NCBI RefSeq assembly: GCF_041080865.1
Contig: NZ_CP160906.1
Location: 2,728,001 to 2,792,000 of the forward strand
Origin: Psychromonas sp. MME1
Lineage (GTDB): Bacteria; Pseudomonadota; Gammaproteobacteria; Enterobacterales; Psychromonadaceae
Direction of reading: 5' to 3'
DNA: 64,000 nucleotides
Part shown: in pieces, positions 40,760 through 50,258 of the stretch
Layout: each line of letters starts with the position of its first letter
Numbering within the stretch: position 1 is the first letter of the stretch
Made by a program: the position numbers and the translations under genes
Notes under the pieces: generated by a model
Told to the model about the DNA's origin: nothing
The model's database searches: none
Seen by the model: only the letters and a program-made list of their open reading frames with translations

Positions 40760-40880
40760 AGTTAAGCACCTAATAGTAAAGTTAATGTGAAAGTTAAAAT
40801 TAAATAGTAAAAGGCTTCCTACTCACCTCCAGGAATGCACATTCACAGCGTAAGTAAGAAACATTTCAGCTATTTAATCT

Positions 40881-41207
40881 TTACAGCTGCACTTCAATTT
40901 GGCCGCCAGAAACACGCACTTTATAGGTTTCGATAGAAACATCTGCATTCTCTAAACAGTGACCATCCGCTAAATTAAAGCGTTGTTTTTTCAATGGTGA
41001 AGCAACCCATAACTGCTCTTGATGCTCACAAATCACACCTCGAGATAACACATTTGAACGCGCAAATGGATCCATGTTATTAACGGCAAAAAGCTGTTCG
41101 TCATCATAAGGGCGGAAGATAGCCACTTGTTTACCATCAACTAACGCACAAACGCCTGTTGATGGGAAAACAGTTTCTAATTCACAGACTTTAATCCACT
41201 TGCTCAT
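40881..41207 (-). CDS. nirD: Nitrite reductase (NADH) small subunit
   Basis: NirD is the small Rieske-like subunit of cytoplasmic NADH-nitrite reductase. This 108-residue protein has the NirD fold (WIKVCELETVFPSTGVCALVDGKQVAIFR) but lacks the Cys/His Rieske ligands, as is normal for NirD. Its ATG follows directly after the nirB stop, so the two are coupled. Confidence 0.95.
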   Translation of the reverse strand: MSKWIKVCELETVFPSTGVCALVDGKQVAIFRPYDDEQLFAVNNMDPFARSNVLSRGVICEHQEQLWVASPLKKQRFNLADGHCLENADVSIETYKVRVSGGQIEVQL

Positions 41208-43754
41208 TTACGCTTCCTCCAAAGTAATTTTGTACGTAGGTGCTTTTTCATCTAAAAATGCAGGGCGTTTTTGACCACGCTCAGGGGTAAACACCACATT
41301 ATCATCTTGCTGATCACTATTAATAAAGTGTGCAAAGCGTTTCAGTTGTTGCTCATCATTTAGCGTCGTTGCCCATTCACAATGATAATTATCAATCGAT
41401 TCAGCCATCTCTTTTTCAAGCTGTGCATTAATGCCTAATTTATCTTCAATCACTACTTTTTGCAGGTATTCAATACCACCTTCTAGGTTTTGTAACCACA
41501 CCGAGGTACGTGTTAATTTATCCGCCGTACGCACATAGAACATCATGAATCGATCTAGGTATTTAATTAATGTTTCTTTATCTAAGTCAGAGGCAAGTAA
41601 TGATGCATGCTGCGGTTTCATACCTCCATTACCACAAACATAAAGGTTCCACCCCGCATCAGTGGCAATAATGCCGACATCTTTACCCTGTGCTTCAGCA
41701 CATTCACGCGTACAACCCGAAACACCAAACTTCATTTTATGGGGGGTGCGCAATCCCTTATAACGGTTTTCCAACTCAACACCTAAACCAACACTGTCTT
41801 GCACACCAAAACGACACCATGTACTACCTACACAGGTTTTTACCATACGCAGTGCTTTAGCGTAGGCTTGACCTGTTTCAAAACCAGCATCTAAAAGCTG
41901 TTTCCAAATATCAGGAAGATCTGATTTATGCGCGCCGAATAAACCAATACGCTGTGCGCCAGTGATTTTAGTGTATAGCGCATATTGCTCAGCAACACTG
42001 GCAACAGCAGCTAAGCCTTTTGGTGTTACTTCACCACCAGCCATACGTGGAATAACTGAATAAGTACCATCTTTTTGCATGTTACCAAGGAAAATGTCAT
42101 TGGTATCTTGTAGACCATTATGTTCTTTCGTTAGTATGTGCTCACCCCAGCATGACGCTAAGATAGAACCCACGGTTGGTTTACAAGTTTCACAGCCGTA
42201 ACCTTTACCGTATTTAGCTAATAAATCTTTAAAGGTTTTGATACCTTCAATACGGATAAGGTGGAATAACTCTTGGCGAGAGTATTCAAAATGCTCACAA
42301 AGATGGTTTTTAACTTCCATTCCCTGCTTTTTTAGCTCCGCATTAAGTACTTGCGTAATAAGCGGAACACAACCACCACAGCCTGTACCAGCGCCCGTTT
42401 CTCCTTTAATCGCACCAATCGTTGTATGCCCAGCCGCAACGGCATCAGCAATATCGCTTTTCTTCACATCAAAACATGAACAGAGTTGTGCGCTCGCAGG
42501 TAAAGCATCCACACCTAACCCCGCCGATTTAGTACCAGCATGCGCAGGTAAAATCAAAGAGTCAGGATGTTTAGGCAGTTCGATATCGTTAAGGGTATAT
42601 TGCAGTAAATCACCATAACTTTCGGTATCGCCCACTAATACAGCACCCAATAATGCCTTACCATCTTCCGAGACAATAATGCGTTTATATACGGCACTGT
42701 TTTCATCAAGGTAAACATAACTTTTACAATTTGGCGTGCGACCATTGGCATCGCCGATACTACCAACGTCAACACCTAATAATTTTAATTTTGCGCTCAT
42801 ATCAGAGCCAGTAAACGCATTGTCACGACCAAGTAGGGTATCAACGGCCACTTTCGCCATGTTATAGCCCGGTGCCACTAAGCCGAAGAATTTTTCATTC
42901 CAGGAGGCACACTCACCAATCGCGTAAATATCCGCATCACTGGTTTGACATTGGTCATTGATGCTAATCCCACCGCGAGGTGCAGTCGCTAACCCACACT
43001 GCTTAGCTAATTTATCCTGTGGGCGAATACCCGTTGAAAAAACGATAAAATCAACTTCTAACTCACTGCCATCGGCAAAGCACATCGTATTACGCGCTGT
43101 TTGCCCTGAGCTGACTATCTCTTGCGTATTTTTAGTGGTGTGTACATTGACACCAATGTGCTCTATTTTATGGCGTAACATTTGTCCGCCCTGCACATCT
43201 AACTGCTCAGCCATTAATACTGGGGCAAACTCAATAACATGCGTTTCAACGCCAAGTGCTTTTAATGCTCCCGCAGCTTCAAGCCCTAGCAATCCACCAC
43301 CGACCACGGCACCGCTTTTGCTACGGTGCGCCGTTGTTTCAATCGCCTTTAGATCTTCAATCGTACGGTAGACAAAACAGTCTTTATTATCATTGCCCTT
43401 AATCGGTGGCACCCAAGGATAGGATCCCGTTGCCATTACTAATTTATCGTAATAAACCGCACGACCAGTTTGTGAGTGAATCACCTTTTGTTCACGATTA
43501 ATCATTAAAGCGCGTTCACCAAGCAATACTTCAATATTGTGTTTTTCATAAAAACCCTCTTTTACCAAAGAAAGTTCTTCTGCCGTATGGTGAGAAAAGT
43601 AGGAAGATAAATGAACACGATCATAGGCAACGCGAGGCTCTTCACAAAAAACAGTGATTTGAAATTTATCAAGATCCGCTTTATCGACAAAATCCTCAAT
43701 AAAACGATGACCTACCATACCATTACCAATAATCACTAATTTTTGTTTACTCAT
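41208..43754 (-). CDS. nirB: Nitrite reductase (NADH) large subunit
   Basis: NirB reduces nitrite to ammonia with NADH in the cytoplasm using FAD, an Fe-S cluster and siroheme. The 848-residue protein starts with the FAD-binding VIIGNGMVGHRF, then an NAD domain (VVGGGLLGLEAAGAL), a [2Fe-2S] BFD-like domain with CSCFDVKK and TGCGGC at about 420-475, and a siroheme/4Fe-4S domain with STWCRFG, SGCTREC and CGNGG near 655-720. The GTG at 43769 is a worse start: GAGGA lies just before the ATG at 43754. An FNR site lies about 66 bases upstream. Confidence 0.96.
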   Translation of the reverse strand: MSKQKLVIIGNGMVGHRFIEDFVDKADLDKFQITVFCEEPRVAYDRVHLSSYFSHHTAEELSLVKEGFYEKHNIEVLLGERALMINREQKVIHSQTGRAVYYDKLVMATGSYPWVPPIKGNDNKDCFVYRTIEDLKAIETTAHRSKSGAVVGGGLLGLEAAGALKALGVETHVIEFAPVLMAEQLDVQGGQMLRHKIEHIGVNVHTTKNTQEIVSSGQTARNTMCFADGSELEVDFIVFSTGIRPQDKLAKQCGLATAPRGGISINDQCQTSDADIYAIGECASWNEKFFGLVAPGYNMAKVAVDTLLGRDNAFTGSDMSAKLKLLGVDVGSIGDANGRTPNCKSYVYLDENSAVYKRIIVSEDGKALLGAVLVGDTESYGDLLQYTLNDIELPKHPDSLILPAHAGTKSAGLGVDALPASAQLCSCFDVKKSDIADAVAAGHTTIGAIKGETGAGTGCGGCVPLITQVLNAELKKQGMEVKNHLCEHFEYSRQELFHLIRIEGIKTFKDLLAKYGKGYGCETCKPTVGSILASCWGEHILTKEHNGLQDTNDIFLGNMQKDGTYSVIPRMAGGEVTPKGLAAVASVAEQYALYTKITGAQRIGLFGAHKSDLPDIWKQLLDAGFETGQAYAKALRMVKTCVGSTWCRFGVQDSVGLGVELENRYKGLRTPHKMKFGVSGCTRECAEAQGKDVGIIATDAGWNLYVCGNGGMKPQHASLLASDLDKETLIKYLDRFMMFYVRTADKLTRTSVWLQNLEGGIEYLQKVVIEDKLGINAQLEKEMAESIDNYHCEWATTLNDEQQLKRFAHFINSDQQDDNVVFTPERGQKRPAFLDEKAPTYKITLEEA

Positions 43755-43819
43755 ATTTTCCTCAATCACGAAGTGAAGTTAAATTCACCTGCAGACTAAC
43801 CAAATAACGAAAAACAAAT

Positions 43820-43833
43820 TTGATGAAAATCAA
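43820..43833. promoter_or_regulatory. Perfect FNR box upstream of nirB
   Basis: TTGATGAAAATCAA exactly fits the FNR consensus TTGAT-N4-ATCAA. Its centre is about 72 bases before the nirB ATG, which fits a -41.5 site for a start about 30 bases upstream of the ATG. It predicts activation of nirBDC without oxygen. Confidence 0.85.
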
Positions 43834-44013
43834 AATAAACAGCATCACGACCCGAATTTCATTAACAAAATAGCAATATACCCACTAATAGGTAACCATT
43901 TACTTAACAAAGACCACATATAAATCAATGTTTTCTAACAAAACCTTACTTTAAAAAGGGGTAAACGTTGTGCTATCTTGCGCTGCTAATTTCTAAACAA
44001 AAACGATACCGCT

Positions 44014-44496
44014 ATGCCTAAAGACAACAATATTAAAATCCTCATCAGTGCCTGTTTACTTGGTGAACGGGTACGATACGATGGCAAAATAAATAAACTA
44101 GAAGATCCCTTAATAATGCAGTGGCAACAAAAAAAGTGGCTATTACCCGTTTGCCCTGAAGTGTGTGGCGGTTTAGCAACGCCACGCGCAGCTGCTGAAA
44201 TACAAGTAGATGGCAGCATTAAAACGGCAAGTGGGGAAGATGTGAGTGTAGCCTTTAAACTCGGTGCACAAAAAACCTTGCAACTGGCCTTAGAGAATAA
44301 GGTGAAAGTTGCCATTTTGACGGAAAAAAGCCCATCATGTGGCAGTTCATTACGTTACGATGGCAGTTTTAACAGGACATTAGTTAACGGCGAAGGGTGC
44401 ACCGCTAAGTTATTACGTGCCCATAATATCGCAGTATTTAATCAATTTAACTTAGCGGATGCACAAGCTTATTTGCAAGCAATAAACGACAAATAA
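44014..44496 (+). CDS. DUF523 family protein (possible thiouracil desulfidase)
   Basis: A 160-residue protein of the DUF523 family. It has SACLLGERVRYDGK at about 12-25, PVCPEVCGGLATPRAAAEI and the third Cys segment TEKSPSCGS at about 103-111. Three conserved cysteines hold an Fe-S cluster in the characterised member TudS, which removes sulfur from 2-thiouracil. That function is inferred here by family. It lies upstream of and convergent to a Rossmann-fold gene. Confidence 0.85.
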   Translation: MPKDNNIKILISACLLGERVRYDGKINKLEDPLIMQWQQKKWLLPVCPEVCGGLATPRAAAEIQVDGSIKTASGEDVSVAFKLGAQKTLQLALENKVKVAILTEKSPSCGSSLRYDGSFNRTLVNGEGCTAKLLRAHNIAVFNQFNLADAQAYLQAINDK

Positions 44497-44509
44497 TTAA
44501 CTCTATCGC

Positions 44510-45304
44510 TTACTCGTAATCATCAATTTGCATTAGATCTGGATGGATAAATTGATAATCCAACAAGGCTTTTACTTTGTCATTACAAACAACCTTATTA
44601 ATTGCCGAATCATCACTAAGGCGCGGTTTTTCTAACCCTAATGCTAGCGCATTGTGGGTATAAAATTGCGCTTTTGTTGGGTGGGTATCTGCGCAGCCAT
44701 TTAACACTTCCCCCCAAACTTCGCGTTTAATAATCTGTTCAATCATCTCAACACAATCATCAAGATGAATAAGATTAACTGGCGCTTGCGCTGAGGAAAT
44801 GGTCTTAGCAGGCACTTTTGTCGTAGCGAAGAAGCGCCCCGGATGACGGCGCCCACCAATTAATCCAGCGAAACGTAAAATAGTTGTCTGAAAATGGCGA
44901 CTATTACGAAACAGTGATTCGATGGTTAAAAGCGGATGCAATACCTCACTTAGATCATCAGACTCCTTACAAAGCCCACTATTATTGGGATAAACCCCCG
45001 TTGAGCTAATGAATAACAGCTTCTGTATCGACGACTGTTCTATTTTTTCAAGCAGCAGTGCAAAGGCAGCTACATTTTTACTAGTGATATTAATGAGTAA
45101 AATATCACTATTTAAAAAAGGGTCGATATTATCCTGTAAATTTTCAATATCGATAAGGTAAGGCTGTAAACCCAACGCTGCTAAATGTGCCATTTTTTCG
45201 TCAGTGCGGGTAGAAATTTTAACCTGTGCAAAGCGCTTTAATAGCCTCTTTGCAACGGGTACACCTAACCAACCACTGCCCAAAATACTGATAGTTTGCT
45301 TCAT
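44510..45304 (-). CDS. NAD(P)-binding epimerase-like protein (YeeZ family)
   Basis: A 264-residue Rossmann protein. The dinucleotide loop ILGSGWLGVPVAKRL is at about 6-20; an ISSTGVYPNN segment supplies the catalytic Ser and Tyr region, then RFAGLIGGRRHPG at about 142-154 and the typical PVNLIHLDDCV. It resembles E. coli YeeZ, an SDR of unknown substrate. Its start overlaps the stop of the upstream DUF1289 gene by 4 bases, so the two are coupled. Confidence 0.82.
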   Translation of the reverse strand: MKQTISILGSGWLGVPVAKRLLKRFAQVKISTRTDEKMAHLAALGLQPYLIDIENLQDNIDPFLNSDILLINITSKNVAAFALLLEKIEQSSIQKLLFISSTGVYPNNSGLCKESDDLSEVLHPLLTIESLFRNSRHFQTTILRFAGLIGGRRHPGRFFATTKVPAKTISSAQAPVNLIHLDDCVEMIEQIIKREVWGEVLNGCADTHPTKAQFYTHNALALGLEKPRLSDDSAINKVVCNDKVKALLDYQFIHPDLMQIDDYE

Positions 45305-45489
45305 TTATCCCCCTTTGATTTTGCATCTCTTTCTTTGCGTTTTTGAACGCGAGCCAGAATAACTCGCTTCTCTTGCTCATTCACTTCTCGCCACTGCATA
45401 ATTTCATTCATTGTGCGAAAACAGCCGATACAAATATCTTTTTCATCCAAGCAACAATTTCGTATACAGGGTGATGCAATGTCACTCAT
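45301..45489 (-). CDS. DUF1289 family small Cys protein
   Basis: A protein of about 62 residues with the DUF1289 pattern SPCIRNCCLDEKDICIGCFRTMNEI: five Cys that could bind zinc or iron. The tail is rich in Lys and Arg. The frame is open up to 45525, but homologues begin near MSDIASPC, which is the ATG at 45489. It overlaps the YeeZ-like gene. Function unknown. Confidence 0.8.
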   Translation of the reverse strand: MSDIASPCIRNCCLDEKDICIGCFRTMNEIMQWREVNEQEKRVILARVQKRKERDAKSKGDK

Positions 45490-45603
45490 CGATGTAATCC
45501 ATTCTGTTTTTCTAGGTATCACCATCTTACCTTTAATGATCCATTTTTTTCAGTTAAACTTACTTTTATTTTTAACATTTTTATAACAAAAGAGAGTGTG
45601 TAG

Positions 45604-45960
45604 ATGTTTATAATCCGTTGGATTTTGGGGCGTATCATTTTATTAGTAAACTTTAGTTTGCCGCCTAAAAGACGTAAACGAGAGCAACATGAACAGATTA
45701 AAATAGATTTAGAGAGTAAATCACTGCAGCTATACCAATACGAAGCCTGCCCTTTTTGCGTCAAAGTGCGCCGCGCGATGCGTCGTCAAAATCTTACAAT
45801 AACCACGGTTGATGCTAAACAAAGCGCTAATAAAGAGATACTTGCAACACAAGCAGGCAAAGTACAAGTGCCCTGCTTGCGTATTGAAGAGGCCAATAAG
45901 GTCACTTGGCTGTATGAATCCAAAGCGATTATCAATTATTTAAATAATCGCTTTGCCTAA
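45604..45960 (+). CDS. Membrane-anchored glutaredoxin-like protein
   Basis: A 118-residue protein: a hydrophobic helix at about 2-18, a basic linker (PPKRRKREQHE) and a glutaredoxin domain with the redox pair Cys49-Cys52 (CPFC) and the cis-Pro loop VPCLRI. The linker after the helix suggests that the domain is on the cytoplasmic face. It probably reduces protein disulfides or glutathione mixed disulfides with glutathione. Convergent with the LysE-type gene. Confidence 0.85.
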   Translation: MFIIRWILGRIILLVNFSLPPKRRKREQHEQIKIDLESKSLQLYQYEACPFCVKVRRAMRRQNLTITTVDAKQSANKEILATQAGKVQVPCLRIEEANKVTWLYESKAIINYLNNRFA

Positions 45961-45977
45961 GATAGTGACGGTTGAGG

Positions 45978-46610
45978 TTATTTATCACTGAGTATTAGTT
46001 TTACCCCGAGAAAAATTAATACAGCACCGGTCAGCCCTTCCATGGTTTTCATCGCACTTTGATTTTTAAAAAAGGCTTTTGCTGAATGGATGGCATGAGC
46101 TAAACCACATTGCCACACCATCGCAATTAAAAAATGAATAGCAGCCATGGTTAAAGATTGTAAAACGGGTGAATAATTGGGGTCGATAAATTGCGGTAAA
46201 AAAGCCAAATAAAAAATAGCCGTTTTCGGATTAAGCACATTAGATAAAAAGCCTTCGCGCAGCGAACGACGACAGTTAAAAACCAGATGCTTTTGATCTT
46301 GCATGGTTAAATCAGGCTGCGCTTTAAACATGCCACGCAAGCTAGTGAGCCCAAGCCAAATAAGGTATGACGCACCAATCCACTTCATCACCTCAAATAA
46401 CTGCGCAGACTGCAGTAAAATTGCCGAGATCCCCAGTGCAGAAAAAAGTGCATGCACAAACAGGCCGGAACAGATCCCTAAACTGGTCACACAGCCATCA
46501 AGGCTACCTGAACGGCTACTATTACGAATCACCAATGCCGTGTCTAATCCCGGAGTTAAGGTGAGGATGGTGATGGCAATTAAAAAAGCTTCGAAATTAA
46601 TGATATGCAC
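45978..46610 (-). CDS. LysE/RhtB family amino-acid exporter
   Basis: A 210-residue inner-membrane exporter of six helices. It has the family's LTPGLDTALVIRNSSRSG loop at about 18-35, the GICSGLFVHALFSALGISAIL helix pair and NVLNPKTAIFYLAFLPQF at about 127-144. The family exports lysine, homoserine, threonine or other amino acids. The substrate cannot be told. Confidence 0.88.
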   Translation of the reverse strand: MHIINFEAFLIAITILTLTPGLDTALVIRNSSRSGSLDGCVTSLGICSGLFVHALFSALGISAILLQSAQLFEVMKWIGASYLIWLGLTSLRGMFKAQPDLTMQDQKHLVFNCRRSLREGFLSNVLNPKTAIFYLAFLPQFIDPNYSPVLQSLTMAAIHFLIAMVWQCGLAHAIHSAKAFFKNQSAMKTMEGLTGAVLIFLGVKLILSDK

Positions 46611-46689
46611 GCAGTTGCTCCCTATCCAGATAGGTATTTATAGCAAGAAGGCAAGAGTTGATCAATGAGATAATAGCAATGGCTGACCA

Positions 46690-46719
46690 TAAAAAAGCCC
46701 CACTATTATTAATGGGGCT
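46690..46719 (-). terminator. Rho-independent terminator of the agu operon
   Basis: On the minus strand AGCCCCA and TGGGGCT pair around a 10-base loop and are followed by T6. It lies just past the aguA stop. Confidence 0.85.
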
Positions 46720-46736
46720 ATTATCGGCATATTTTT

Positions 46737-47825
46737 TTATAGCGGTATTTGTTGTGTTATACAGTGGATGTTGCCACCTCCAAGCACAATTTCACGTGCA
46801 GCAATCCCTTTTATCTCATAATCAGGAAAGACCCGTTGTAATATGTTAAAAACTTCTTGGTCATGGCGTTCATCTAACAAAGGATAAACAATCTGCCCAT
46901 TACTAATTAAAAAATTAGCATAAGAAGCCGCTAATCGCTCTCCTTCTTGTCGAGACATCCCATCACTGGCAACGATCCCCTGTGCCTCTTCCTTGGTAAT
47001 ATACAAAGGCCCCGGCATCGGTAGCTTGTGGATAGTTATCTTGCGCCCTTTAGCATCACGCGCCTCACGCAGTGTTTGATAAGCTTGCTGACTAATAGCA
47101 TACTGTGGAATGAGGGGATCGTCACAGTACGTTAATAACACCTCACCCGGTTTAACAACATGCATTAAATTATCCACATGACCATTGGTTTCATCATTGT
47201 ACAAACCCTGCTTAAGCCAGATTATTTTCTCCACCCCTAAATGGGCCTGTAACTGACTTTCTATTTGCGCTTTGGACAAATCAGGATTACGGCTTTCATG
47301 CAACAAACACTCTTCCGTCGTGAATAAGGTCCCCTCACCATCAACATGAATAGCCCCACCTTCTAATATCATCGGCGCACGATGGCAACTATCATTATTA
47401 ATTTCGGCCATTTTCTTAGCGACTTTATCATCACTATCCCAAGGGGCATATAATCCATCAACCAACCCACCCCAAGCATTAAATTGCCAATCAATCGCTT
47501 TACGTTGCTGCTTATCATTAACCACATAAACCGCACCAATATCACGCAGCCAACAATCATCGTAGGACATTTCAACCACTCGTACACTATCAGGCAACTT
47601 GGCTCGAGCTTGATCGTAATGCAACGGGCTCACAATCATCGTCACCGCTGTTTTTTCAGCAATGGTCGTGGCAACATCAATAAATGCTTGCTGTGCCATT
47701 TTGCCGTTTTCTCGCCAATTATCTGCTCGATGTGGCCAGCCCATCCAAACACTTTGCTGAGGTTCATACTCACCGGGCATGCGATATCCTCGCAGTGAAT
47801 GTATTGAATTAAGTGCTATATTCAT
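46737..47825 (-). CDS. aguA: Agmatine deiminase
   Basis: AguA converts agmatine to N-carbamoylputrescine and ammonia. The protein of about 362 residues has RMPGEYEPQQSVWMGWPHR at the start and the catalytic Cys355 at the end in GGGNIHCITQQIP, with EGGAIHVDGEGT in the middle. AGGAGG lies 8 bases before the ATG at 47825, whose ATGA overlaps the stop of the permease gene. It is the last gene of a three-gene operon that also encodes AguB and a permease. Confidence 0.95.
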   Translation of the reverse strand: MNIALNSIHSLRGYRMPGEYEPQQSVWMGWPHRADNWRENGKMAQQAFIDVATTIAEKTAVTMIVSPLHYDQARAKLPDSVRVVEMSYDDCWLRDIGAVYVVNDKQQRKAIDWQFNAWGGLVDGLYAPWDSDDKVAKKMAEINNDSCHRAPMILEGGAIHVDGEGTLFTTEECLLHESRNPDLSKAQIESQLQAHLGVEKIIWLKQGLYNDETNGHVDNLMHVVKPGEVLLTYCDDPLIPQYAISQQAYQTLREARDAKGRKITIHKLPMPGPLYITKEEAQGIVASDGMSRQEGERLAASYANFLISNGQIVYPLLDERHDQEVFNILQRVFPDYEIKGIAAREIVLGGGNIHCITQQIPL

Positions 47826-49225
47826 ACACAAGCCTCCTTTGAAGTAGAGATTTTGCCCGCCTTATTTGCCGCTAAACTGCGATATAAGAGCACTTCACCA
47901 ACCACAATGGTCATTAACACACCACCTAATACAGGCGCACTGTAGGTCCAGTCGATGCTACTGGAAATAATCTCAGGAAAGATAAATAGCACAACGGCCT
48001 GTGCGATAATGGCAAAACAGATTAACGTCATCACTAACTGAGTGACAAAGTTGCCTGGCACTTTAAAAGGGCGAATTTGCTGTGCGTCGGTAACTCGTAA
48101 TTTTAAATATGCTGGGAACATAAATAGGTAAGGTAAAAGAAAGATACAACTAGAGAAGGCAAACATCGACCAGAACAATTCATCATTGCTACTCGCAAAA
48201 AAAGCATAAATAACGATCACGGCAGTAGAGACTAAACCAGTGATTACATTGGCTCCAACAGGGGTTGCATATTTTGCCGATAAATAACCAACGCACTCAG
48301 GCAACTCTCCTTCTTTGGCAGATTCAGCTGCAGCGCGACTAGAGCCCATCGTCCAGCTGACCATGTTGCCAATAAAGGTAATTAGCGTCATTACACCAAG
48401 CATCAATGTGATTGCTTGACCAAAGGCACCGTCACCGAAAAGCACCTTAAAAGTATCCACAATACCTGCTACCAAGCCAATATCTTGCACGGGTAAAGCC
48501 GCCAATATACCAAGGGTACCGACAACATATAAAAAAGCAGTCACCGCAATGGCAAGAAAAATCACCTTAGGTACTTGTTTTACATCTTTCATCTCCTTGG
48601 TCATTGTTGCAACCAATTCAAATCCCATTAGATTGAAAACTAAAGCAGGCAAAAAGGCACTGCCCGTTTCAAAGGAGGGGAGCATCGCGGAAAATGTAAA
48701 CTCATTAGCAAAACCATGATTAAAGGCATGTACAAAACCACCAATAGCCAACACAGAAATAATCGCTATTTTTAATATTGCGCAAAGATTAGAAACCCAC
48801 AGGCCAACATTTACAGAAACATTACAAATCCAAACCGTTAACCACGTTAAGCTGATACAAATGGCTATTTGCATGGCCAGTGACAGATCGGGAAAGAAAA
48901 GTTCGGCAAAAGTACCAGCAAATAAAATATAAACAGCAGGCATCCATAAACCGACATTCACCCAATAAAACCACGTCACACGGATTGCCCAATTTTTACC
49001 AAAGGCACGTTTTATCCAATCATGAATCCCGCCCTCTCCAGGGTAGGTGGCACTTAACTCGGAAGTGATTAACCCATAGGGGATAACAAATACAACCAGC
49101 ATAAATGCCCACCAGCCAATAGAACTAACCCCTATTGATGCTGAGGCGGTTAATGTATCGAGTACTAAAACAGCACATAAACTAAACAGTGCGAGCGCGC
49201 TAACGCCCATTTTTTTATCCGTCAT
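47822..49225 (-). CDS. APC-family amino-acid/polyamine permease
   Basis: A 467-residue, 12-helix transporter of the amino acid-polyamine-organocation family. It has the helix-1 region TLTASASIGVSSIGWWAFMLV and a helix-6 region with VFNLMGFELVATM. It lies between aguB and aguA and overlaps aguA by 4 bases, so it probably imports agmatine or exchanges it for putrescine. Homology does not prove the substrate. AAGGA precedes the ATG. Confidence 0.87.
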   Translation of the reverse strand: MTDKKMGVSALALFSLCAVLVLDTLTASASIGVSSIGWWAFMLVVFVIPYGLITSELSATYPGEGGIHDWIKRAFGKNWAIRVTWFYWVNVGLWMPAVYILFAGTFAELFFPDLSLAMQIAICISLTWLTVWICNVSVNVGLWVSNLCAILKIAIISVLAIGGFVHAFNHGFANEFTFSAMLPSFETGSAFLPALVFNLMGFELVATMTKEMKDVKQVPKVIFLAIAVTAFLYVVGTLGILAALPVQDIGLVAGIVDTFKVLFGDGAFGQAITLMLGVMTLITFIGNMVSWTMGSSRAAAESAKEGELPECVGYLSAKYATPVGANVITGLVSTAVIVIYAFFASSNDELFWSMFAFSSCIFLLPYLFMFPAYLKLRVTDAQQIRPFKVPGNFVTQLVMTLICFAIIAQAVVLFIFPEIISSSIDWTYSAPVLGGVLMTIVVGEVLLYRSLAANKAGKISTSKEACV

Positions 49226-49261
49226 AATTTTATTCCTTTATTTTAATAAGCAGTGTTACGC

Positions 49262-50137
49262 TTACAGATTCCCATCAAGCGTTAATAGCGTTTTATACTG
49301 ATCAGGGCGACGATCTCTAAATAGCCCCCAAGCTTGACGTTGAAAAGTGATTTCATCGAGATCAAATTCATGACAAAGCACCCCTTCGCTGACACGGTCA
49401 GCCTGCTCAACAATCGCGCCACTTTGATCGCAGATAAAAGAACAACCAAAAAATGTAATGCTCACATCACGCGTTGTCGCACTCTCCATACCAATACGAT
49501 TGGAAGCAATAATAGGGGTTTGATTAGCGGCGGCATGACCTTGCATCACTCGCGTCCAATGCGGTTGCGAATCCATTGTAGGTTGGCTTGGCTCGCTACC
49601 AATTGCCGTTGGATAGAAGAGGATTTCCGCTCCCTGCAAAGCCATGCAACGCGCTGTTTCAGGAAACCATTGGTCCCAACAAATACCAACGCCAATTTTT
49701 GCATAGCGTGTATTCCACACTTTAAAACCCGTATCACCAGGGCTAAAATAGTATTTTTCTAGGTAGCCATCACTGTCTGGAATATGTGTCTTACGATAAG
49801 TTCCCAATAAAGAACCATCCGCATCAATCATCGCCATGCTGTTAAAGCGCACATTGCCTGATTTTTCAAACCAGCTAAAAGGCAAAACCACTTGCAGTTC
49901 TTTGGCTAATTTAGTGAGTAATTGAAAAGCCGGATTTTCTTCTAAGGTGGTCGCTAATGCATGGTATTTTTCATTAATTTCAATGCAAAAATAGGGCGTT
50001 TCAAATAACTCTTGTAAAAGAATAATCTGCGCACCTTCACTGGCAGCTTGACGAACTAAACGCTCAGCTTTAACAAGATTTTCCTGCACATCCCATGAAC
50101 AAGACATTTGTGTTGCAGCAACTTTCACTTTTCTCAT
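49262..50137 (-). CDS. aguB: N-carbamoylputrescine amidase
   Basis: AguB completes the agmatine route by hydrolysing N-carbamoylputrescine to putrescine, CO2 and ammonia. The 291-residue nitrilase-fold enzyme has the triad Glu43 (LLQELFETPYF), Lys116 (YRKTHIPD) and Cys153 (GICWDQWFPE). It starts the operon aguB-permease-aguA, 121 bases from the divergent LysR gene. Confidence 0.95.
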   Translation of the reverse strand: MRKVKVAATQMSCSWDVQENLVKAERLVRQAASEGAQIILLQELFETPYFCIEINEKYHALATTLEENPAFQLLTKLAKELQVVLPFSWFEKSGNVRFNSMAMIDADGSLLGTYRKTHIPDSDGYLEKYYFSPGDTGFKVWNTRYAKIGVGICWDQWFPETARCMALQGAEILFYPTAIGSEPSQPTMDSQPHWTRVMQGHAAANQTPIIASNRIGMESATTRDVSITFFGCSFICDQSGAIVEQADRVSEGVLCHEFDLDEITFQRQAWGLFRDRRPDQYKTLLTLDGNL

Positions 50138-50258
50138 TGTGTTTACATCCTCATATTTTTAAATTAACAGTAGATTTTTAATGGTGATACTTTATCCTCG
50201 CTTAAGTTATAATGAAAATGCGATATTTTGATTTTAATATGAAGGAAAGTAATAACCT

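Noticed and set aside
42238-42618. Long antisense reading frame inside nirB
   Set aside because: Low-complexity product, no ribosome site; a shadow of nirB codon use.
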